This document shows positions 29,440 through 34,309 of a stretch of DNA of 34,309 bases, piece by piece. The notes under the pieces were generated by a model. The model saw only the letters and a list, made by a program, of their open reading frames with translations. It did not search any database and was not told where the DNA came from. Both the position numbers and the translations under genes were made by a program. This DNA is from JAEUSF01 sp964484145. GTDB lineage: Bacteria; Patescibacteriota; Doudnabacteria; UBA920. The stretch is from contig CAZAED010000011.1 in assembly GCA_964484145.1 (NCBI GenBank), positions 1 to 34,309 on the forward strand, written 5' to 3'. The number at the start of each line of letters is the position of its first letter. The first letter of the stretch is position 1.

Positions 29440-29490
29440 TTAAGTAAAATTTTGAAATTAAATAAAATTAAGTTAAAATGTCCGCATAAA

Positions 29491-29538
29491 ATTTTATTTA
29501 ATTTAACTTAATTATGGTCAATTTTATTTAATTTAACT
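29491..29538. repeat. Direct repeat ATTTTATTTAATTTAACT at 30-bp period
   Basis: Identical 18-bp copies at 29491-29508 and 29521-29538 flank AATTATGGTCA, the start-region word of the pilin gaps. The second copy directly abuts the ATG at 29539. Confidence 0.75.
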
Positions 29539-29925
29539 ATGAAATATTTACTAATAATAGTCCTAAGTCTTTTTACTGCCTCTTCGGCATTTGCAGCTAA
29601 GTCGGTAGAGGGTGAAATACCAAAGTTGCGACCGCTCCAACCACCCCCAGAAGGTGAGTATTTTAATGCTTCGCAAAATGTGCAATTTTTAGGCGCGCCG
29701 GAAACTGCATCTGACCCGGAAGCTTTAATTGTTCCCACTCAAGCCGTAAATACCGCGAACCTTGGTAATAGTAAAACAGTGCAAAAGCATAGTAGTTGGT
29801 TTTTTTGGCAAACAGGTCCAGAAGAAGTTGGTGCTGGTTCGGGAGCTGTAAAAAATATCTTCTTTATAGTTTTCTTAATTGCGGTTTTAGGCGGAGGGCT
29901 GTATTATTTTAAACGTGCAAAGTAA
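29539..29925 (+). CDS. Small secreted protein with C-terminal membrane helix (128 aa)
   Basis: Signal peptide KYLLIIVLSLFTASSAFA (cleavage near residue 20), a Pro/Glu-rich linker (IPKLRPLQPPPEGEYFNASQ), then a C-terminal helix (NIFFIVFLIAVLGGGLYYF) with a KRAK stop-transfer end, giving a type I membrane protein with its body outside. No SD. Its last 11 bp overlap the GTG start of the ATP-grasp gene. It sits at the end of the pilin genes and may belong to the pilus machinery (inference from position). Confidence 0.65.
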   Translation: MKYLLIIVLSLFTASSAFAAKSVEGEIPKLRPLQPPPEGEYFNASQNVQFLGAPETASDPEALIVPTQAVNTANLGNSKTVQKHSSWFFWQTGPEEVGAGSGAVKNIFFIVFLIAVLGGGLYYFKRAK

Positions 29926-31237
29926 CCCCCAAATATCGCAAGTCAAAATTAAATGCGAGTACTGTGGTAATAACCCAGTTCCGCACTTTGTCTATTGGTT
30001 TTTTGAAAGTTTAAATATTTTACTCTCGCCCATTAGACAAAGTTTTTTAAAAGCTTTTTCTTTTATTAGGTTACCGGACGCGTCTAGAATTGCTACCAAA
30101 ATAGGCAATTTTTTCGGTATTATTTCTTTTAATCTAGATATTAACAAATGTAAAGTTGAGCGCGCGAAAGTTTTATGGGAAGAAGCGCAAAAGCGCGGCA
30201 TAAAAATGGAAGAGTTATTGCTTTTTGGCAAACCTTTTGATGTTTATGCAGCAGAAGCAAATCAGCAAGTAAGCAAATCAGCAAGTAAGCAAATCAGCAA
30301 AGTAATTATTTTTTCCGGCCTTCCTAGGCCAAGGAATATAGACAGAGTTGCTTTAGATGCAATGGACGACAAGGCGATTCTTAAAAAAAAGTTTGTTGAG
30401 GCAGGTCTGCCCGTGCCAAAAGGGGGAAGCGTTTGGAATTTTGGGCAAGCAAAAAAGATTTTTAAAGATTTGGAGTGCAGCGTGCCCATTTATGGGCGAC
30501 CCGGATGGCTGATAAATCCGCCTCGGCTCGCGCCGAGCGAGACGGGTCGGCACGCTACAGCTATCGTAAAACCCCGTGCGGGTAGCAGGGGGCGTCACAG
30601 CACAACCTTTGTATCAACGGTTGATGATTTAGAGAGTGCTTATAAAATTGCTAAACAATTATGTTTTTGGGTTGTTGTAGAAGAACAACTATTCGGACCT
30701 GTTTATAGAGCTACTGTAATAAATTACGAATTATGTGGTGTTTTAAGGGGGGATAGTCCCCAGGTGGTAGGAGACGGCCTAAATAGTATAATGAAACTAA
30801 TTGAAATAAAAAATTTAAGCCCGCACCCAGGTATTAAAGATATAAAAACAGATCATGATACAGAAAAATTTTTAGCCCGGCAAAATTTGAAATTAACATC
30901 AGTTTTAACAAAAGGCCAGATAGTTAGTCTTTCCGAAAAAATCGGCGTAAGTTATGGAGGTTCCAGCAGCGAGGATTTTGAAATTTGCCATCCCGATAAC
31001 AAAGAATTATTTGTAAAAGCCGCAAAAGTAGTGAGTGACCCAATAATAGGTTTTGATTTTATTATTCCGGACATTACTAAGTCTTACAAAGAACAAAAAT
31101 GCGGGTTTTTGGAAGCCAATAGTTTGCCATTTATTAACCTCCATCACAATCCACTTTTGGGTAAGTCTCGTAATGTGGCAGCAAAAGTGTGGGACACAAT
31201 ATTGAATGACAAAAATAAAAAAAATGAGCAAAAATGA
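29915..31237 (+). CDS. ATP-grasp ligase (cyanophycin synthetase / D-Ala ligase-like), 440 aa
   Basis: Carboxylate-amine ligase fold. An N-terminal CEYC pair and a hydrophobic stretch (FVYWFFESLNILLSPI) are followed by ATP-grasp motifs: KPRAGSRGRHSTTF (phosphate-binding loop), VVVEEQLFG, YRATVINYELCGVLRGDSPQ, VVGDGLNSIMKLIE (CphA-like) and a C-terminal FLEANSLPFINLHHNPL (metal-binding E and N). The start is GTG at 29915. Two sequence inserts are present: a 16-bp unit in three copies (30255-30302) and a palindrome (30479-30556) just before the phosphate loop. The product bond is unknown; peptide-type ligation is usual for the family. Confidence 0.8.
   Translation: MQSNPQISQVKIKCEYCGNNPVPHFVYWFFESLNILLSPIRQSFLKAFSFIRLPDASRIATKIGNFFGIISFNLDINKCKVERAKVLWEEAQKRGIKMEELLLFGKPFDVYAAEANQQVSKSASKQISKVIIFSGLPRPRNIDRVALDAMDDKAILKKKFVEAGLPVPKGGSVWNFGQAKKIFKDLECSVPIYGRPGWLINPPRLAPSETGRHATAIVKPRAGSRGRHSTTFVSTVDDLESAYKIAKQLCFWVVVEEQLFGPVYRATVINYELCGVLRGDSPQVVGDGLNSIMKLIEIKNLSPHPGIKDIKTDHDTEKFLARQNLKLTSVLTKGQIVSLSEKIGVSYGGSSSEDFEICHPDNKELFVKAAKVVSDPIIGFDFIIPDITKSYKEQKCGFLEANSLPFINLHHNPLLGKSRNVAAKVWDTILNDKNKKNEQK
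30255..30302. repeat. Three tandem 16-bp units inside the ATP-grasp gene
   Basis: AAGCAAATCAGCAAGT repeated at 30255, 30271 and 30287 (last copy ends AAAG). Three units make 48 bp, so the frame is preserved; it encodes roughly ANQQVSKSASKQISK. Confidence 0.9.
30479..30556. repeat. In-frame palindromic insert P5 within the ATP-grasp gene
   Basis: Outer arms AGCGTGCC (30479-30486) and GGCACGCT (30549-30556); next pair CGACCCG/CGGGTCG; inner hairpins GCCCATTTATGGGC (30484-30497) and CTCGGC/GCCGAG (30522-30537). It encodes about GRPGWLINPPRLAPSETGR before the conserved VKPRAGSRGR. It shares the ATTTAT-centred hairpin with P2 and P3 of purL. Confidence 0.8.
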
Positions 31238-31318
31238 CAAAAATAAAAATACACCCCTAAGTTGGATTTTAAATTTTTGTCATTTTTATTAATTTTCGCC
31301 GTTTTTGTCATTTATTTT

Positions 31319-32614
31319 ATGATAATTAAAAATTTTGAAAAATTAGCGCATTCAAATTTACGCAGGGCACTTTTAAGCATTGCTGAAGCGGGTTTTGCTG
31401 CCGTTAATACCACCCAGGCTGTAAAAAATTCTCTGCAACTAAAAAAAGACACGCTTTTGGTGCAAAAGAAAAAATTTGACTTAAAAAAGTTTAAGCGAGT
31501 TTTTGTTTTGTGTTTTGGCAAGGCAGCCCTTGAGTCATCGCAAGTTATAAAAGAAATTTTGAGGCAGCGGGTAGAGAGAGGGGTAGTAATAGATGTTGCC
31601 AAGACAGCCGATGAATCGGCGCGCTACACAGACCAGAGCTGGACTTATTTTCAAGCCACTCATCCAAACATTTCTCAGCAAAACTGCGAAGCAGCTAAAG
31701 AAGCCTTGTTTACAATAAATGACCTGCAAAAAGATGACTTGATTGTTTGCAGCATTTCCGGCGGCGGTAGCGCAATATTTGAAGTGCCTTACGAAGATAA
31801 TGTAGAAACAGGAGCAAAAATTTTTAAAGCCCTAACTAAAGGCGGCGCAACCATAAGCGAGCTTAATACTGTGCGTAAGCATATGAGCCGGGTAAAGGGC
31901 GGTCAGTTGGCCAAGCATTTTTTTCCTGCAACGGTAATTAACTTAGTTTTTTCCGACGTGCCGGGCGATGATTTGTCAGTTATTGCTTCCGGGCCCTTAG
32001 TTAAAGATCCTACCACAATAAGGGACGCAAAAAAACTTTTACAAAAATTTGATGCTTTAAAATTGGCGGGTCTTGAGAAAATAGATTTAATAGAGACACC
32101 GAAAGAAGACAAGTATTTTAAAAATATTTATACTTTTTTTGCAGTCGCTCCAAAAGTCGCACTTAAAGCTATGAAGGAAAGAGCAGAGGTTTTGGGCTAC
32201 CAAGTAAAAATTTTTAACGACCAATTCCAGGGTGAAGCACGCATACTAGCAAAGGATATTATTGTGGCCAGTAAAAAAGGCCAGTGTCTTTTGGGAGCTG
32301 GAGAGAGTACGGTTAAAATATTAGGCCAAGGCACGGGGGGTCGTAACCAGGAAATGGCTTTGGCAGCATTGCCATTCCTTCATGAAAACCAGGTCTTTGG
32401 CTGTTTTGCCAGCGACGGCCATGACTTTACGGATTGCGCGGGAGCGATTGTAGATAGGTCAACTTTGCTTCGTGCTAACAACTTACAACTATCAACTATC
32501 AACTATTTAAACAACAACGATAGCTTTACTTTTTTTGATGCTGTTGGCGACCATGTTATAACCGGCCTAACCGGTAGTAATGTGGCGGATTTTTTTGTTT
32601 TGCTCCAAAATTAG
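31319..32614 (+). CDS. Glycerate 2-kinase (MOFRL / GckA-TtuD family)
   Basis: Phosphorylates D-glycerate to 2-phosphoglycerate using ATP. Motifs: VFVLCFGKAALES, IVCSISGGGSAIFEVP, ISELNTVRKHMSRVKGGQLA, VFSDVPGDDLSVIASGP, and the C-terminal MOFRL domain LLGAGESTVKILGQGTGGRN with CFASDGHDFTDCAGAIVD. The ATG at 31319 starts the conserved part; an in-frame TTG at 31262 would add a false hydrophobic stretch derived from a TTTTTGTCATTTTTA repeat. A 33-bp CAACTATCAACTATCAACTA tract (32478-32510) adds a short low-complexity loop (NNLQLSTINYLNNND). Length 431 aa. Confidence 0.88.
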   Translation: MIIKNFEKLAHSNLRRALLSIAEAGFAAVNTTQAVKNSLQLKKDTLLVQKKKFDLKKFKRVFVLCFGKAALESSQVIKEILRQRVERGVVIDVAKTADESARYTDQSWTYFQATHPNISQQNCEAAKEALFTINDLQKDDLIVCSISGGGSAIFEVPYEDNVETGAKIFKALTKGGATISELNTVRKHMSRVKGGQLAKHFFPATVINLVFSDVPGDDLSVIASGPLVKDPTTIRDAKKLLQKFDALKLAGLEKIDLIETPKEDKYFKNIYTFFAVAPKVALKAMKERAEVLGYQVKIFNDQFQGEARILAKDIIVASKKGQCLLGAGESTVKILGQGTGGRNQEMALAALPFLHENQVFGCFASDGHDFTDCAGAIVDRSTLLRANNLQLSTINYLNNNDSFTFFDAVGDHVITGLTGSNVADFFVLLQN

Positions 32615-32658
32615 GTGGAGTTTAAATTAAAATTTCTTTAAAAAAGCTGATTTTGATT

Positions 32659-32687
32659 TTGACTCCAATTTATGCTATAATTATACT
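32659..32687 (+). promoter_or_regulatory. Promoter of the 2-hydroxyacid dehydrogenase gene
   Basis: TTGACT (32659-32664), 17-bp spacer and TATACT (32682-32687), overlapping an extended -10 TGCTATAAT (32673-32681). Confidence 0.6.
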
Positions 32688-32717
32688 GGAGAAAAAATTA
32701 TTGAAACAAAAATTACC

Positions 32718-33710
32718 TTGAAAATCGCTTTTTTTGAAATTAAAGAGAATTGGCAAAAACAGGTACTAGAAAAAGAACTTGTTTCTAACGAGTTGTCATT
32801 TTTTGAAGAAAATTTAATAAAACCCTCGCAAATCCCCGAAGATACAGAAGTTTTGGGCGTATTTGTAAATTCCAGAGTGAGTAAAGAAATTATTTTAAGC
32901 CAGCCCGCATTAAAGCTAATAGTGACTTTTAGCACGGGTTTTGACCATATAGAGCTAGATGCTGCTATAGAGAGGGGGATAATTGTGTGTAATGTGCCTA
33001 GTTATGGAGAGAATACTGTGGCGGAGTTTACTATGGCTTTAATTCTAACCTTGTCGCGTAAAGTTTACCCTGCTATTAAACGTGTACACGAGCAAGGCTT
33101 GTTTAGTTACGAAGGCCTTAGAGGTTTTGACTTAAAAGGCAAAACTATAGGCGTAATTGGTACTGGAAAAATTGGCGCTAGGGTTATAAAAATGGCAAAA
33201 GGCTTTGAAATGGAAGTGCTGGCCTATGACCCGCACCCTAGAAACGACCTAGAAGTAAAATATTTGCCACTAGATGATTTAATGTCGCAATCCGACGTTA
33301 TTACTATTCATGTGCCTTATATGCCGGCTACGCACCATTTAATTAACCAAAATAATTTAAAATTGGTAAAGCCTTCAGCTATTTTAATAAATACATCGCG
33401 CGGGGGGCTTGTAGACACAATAGCTTTACTTGCTTCTTTAAAGAAAAAACAATTGGCCGGTGCTGGTTTAGATGTTTTAGAAGAAGAAGGTCATATATTT
33501 GACGAACTTAATTTAGTAAGTGGGCATCCTAAAGAAAAAGAATTAAAAACTGTGCTTGCCGACCACGAACTTATGCAAATGGACAACGTAGTTGTCACTC
33601 CGCATAATGCTTTTAATACGCAAGAAGCAATGGAAAGAATATTTAATACCAGTATTTTAAACATTCAAAGCTTTGTACAAGGTAAACCCATTAACCTTGT
33701 GGTTAAGTAA
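32718..33710 (+). CDS. D-isomer-specific 2-hydroxyacid dehydrogenase (D-lactate type)
   Basis: NAD-dependent reduction of pyruvate (or a similar 2-oxo acid) to the D-hydroxy acid. It has the Rossmann motif IGVIGTGKIGARVI (about 144-157), catalytic R228 (INTSRGG), a Glu in DVLEEEG (about 255-257) and H296 (VTPHNAF). The start is TTG at 32718; no ATG or SD fits better. Length 330 aa is normal. In a fermentative small-genome cell it would regenerate NAD+ by making D-lactate; the FAD-linked oxidase at 17565 could run the reverse oxidation. Confidence 0.88.
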   Translation: MKIAFFEIKENWQKQVLEKELVSNELSFFEENLIKPSQIPEDTEVLGVFVNSRVSKEIILSQPALKLIVTFSTGFDHIELDAAIERGIIVCNVPSYGENTVAEFTMALILTLSRKVYPAIKRVHEQGLFSYEGLRGFDLKGKTIGVIGTGKIGARVIKMAKGFEMEVLAYDPHPRNDLEVKYLPLDDLMSQSDVITIHVPYMPATHHLINQNNLKLVKPSAILINTSRGGLVDTIALLASLKKKQLAGAGLDVLEEEGHIFDELNLVSGHPKEKELKTVLADHELMQMDNVVVTPHNAFNTQEAMERIFNTSILNIQSFVQGKPINLVVK

Positions 33711-33731
33711 TTTTGCAGAGTTTTATTTGTA

Positions 33732-33740
33732 TGGTATAGT
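33732..33740 (+). promoter_or_regulatory. Extended -10 promoter for the last gene
   Basis: TGGTATAGT, about 35 bp before the ATG at 33776; the same word precedes the gene at 12822. Confidence 0.55.
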
Positions 33741-33775
33741 AAAAATACTATCTATATAAAAAAGAAACAAAATAA

Positions 33776-34309
33776 ATGCCCAAAAATAAACATCAAGCCG
33801 ATGCGGGCGGGCACCATCAGCATCATAAGCATAAACAAATGGACAAGGTAAAAATAAAGCGCGTAAAGCGCACGCACAAAAAAGTTTCCACAAAGGAAAA
33901 GATTTTGGGCGGTCTTGGGCTTGGATCAACTTTAATTGGTGGAGTTGGCGCTATTTCAGCATCTAGTCAGCCACAGACTCAATTTGTTAGAACCAATGAA
34001 ACTGAAAAAAACTCCTCGACTTCAAAGATTAAATCCGTTTTAAATAAAGTTTTTGGCGTAAAAACAGCCCAAGCTGCAATGACAGCAGAACAGGACGCGG
34101 CTAGGCAAATGTTGGCGACCGGCCAGAATCCCGACGGAAGCCCAGCCACGCAAGAGCAGCTTTCTAATGCGAATGAAATTTATTATGGTGGTTATTATAA
34201 CCAGTTGCCCAATGTAGGAAGTAATTATACGCCAGAAGAGTTACAAAATATTGGGGCACAGGGCCTTGCCGGCGCGCATGTAATTCGTGACGGACAAGGT
34301 AATTTTATG
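33776..34309 (+). CDS. Secreted or anchored protein, 5' part (runs off the window)
   Basis: Open from the ATG at 33776 to the end without a stop (178 codons). The N-terminus is His/Lys-rich (HQADAGGHHQHHKHKQ), with a basic cluster (KVKIKRVKRTHKK) then a weak Gly-rich hydrophobic segment (ILGGLGLGSTLIGGVGAIS) that could act as a signal or anchor. A Ser/Thr/Lys linker and an Ala/Gln-rich helical part follow (AQAAMTAEQDAARQMLATG), then GGYYNQLPNVGSNYTPEELQ. No SD. The His stretch could bind metal. Family not recognised. Confidence 0.65.
   Translation, partial: MPKNKHQADAGGHHQHHKHKQMDKVKIKRVKRTHKKVSTKEKILGGLGLGSTLIGGVGAISASSQPQTQFVRTNETEKNSSTSKIKSVLNKVFGVKTAQAAMTAEQDAARQMLATGQNPDGSPATQEQLSNANEIYYGGYYNQLPNVGSNYTPEELQNIGAQGLAGAHVIRDGQGNFM

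Noticed and set aside
31262..31318. N-terminal membrane helix on glycerate kinase from a TTG start
   Set aside because: The hydrophobic stretch comes from TTTTTGTCATTTTTA repeat sequence that pairs with the end of the previous gene; the kinase family begins at the ATG at 31319.

Overview
The window looks like a piece of a small-genome bacterium of the candidate phyla radiation (Patescibacteria). Most genes are A+T-rich, tightly packed and lack Shine-Dalgarno (SD) sequences. They include a type IV pilin/pseudopilin operon, a large secreted surface protein and a lactate/glycerate gene set. TGA is used as a stop (ends near 23186, 27140 and 31237), so it does not belong to the lineages that recode TGA. 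There are 10 N at 28097-28106. No rRNA, tRNA or CRISPR array is visible.

Layout: 1-1964 holds the 5' part of purL (minus), swollen by at least four in-frame palindromic inserts. 2177-5646 is a run of short cassettes encoding secreted or membrane orphan proteins, plus a hairpin-rich segment (4362-4724) that may be a structured RNA. 5799-8507 holds a HAD phosphatase, a membrane-anchored PaaX/Cas2-fold protein bracketed by two near-identical 43-bp palindromes, mscL with a zinc ribbon, and an anchored protein of unknown function. 8796-12545 holds an intact secreted subtilase and a homologue that has lost every catalytic residue; this pair sits between two paralogous anchored proteins (8007 and 12822). 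13311-17465 is a 1384-residue surface protein. 17565-20261 holds an FAD-linked oxidase, a four-helix-bundle protein and a GGCT-like protein. 20375-22064 is a second cluster of secreted orphan cassettes, two of them apparently one nucleotide out of frame. 22171-25258 is housekeeping: AbrB, PrxQ, acylphosphatase, CutA, two small proteins and an MFS transporter. 25320-31237 is the pilin operon with an ATP-grasp ligase. 31319-33710 encodes glycerate 2-kinase and a D-lactate-type dehydrogenase. A secreted or anchored protein runs off the end.

Two gene populations coexist. Resident genes are A+T-rich, have extended -10 promoters (TGnTATAAT) with weak or no -35, no SD, and in two cases almost no leader. 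The cassette genes (2177-5646, 8796-12545, 20375-22064) are visibly richer in G+C. Most have a TTGACA-like box, a 17-bp spacer and a -10 box, nearly all have a strong SD, and most end at an intrinsic terminator. Nearly all encode exported or membrane proteins.

The most striking single locus is the prepilin start at 27199-27336. A 100-bp element with perfect 15-bp terminal inverted repeats and a TTTA duplication interrupts a prepilin gene exactly at its processing site. Removing it on paper restores a short-leader prepilin (MVNREQLNKG, then FTLIE); as it stands, the element supplies a new start codon and a new leader.
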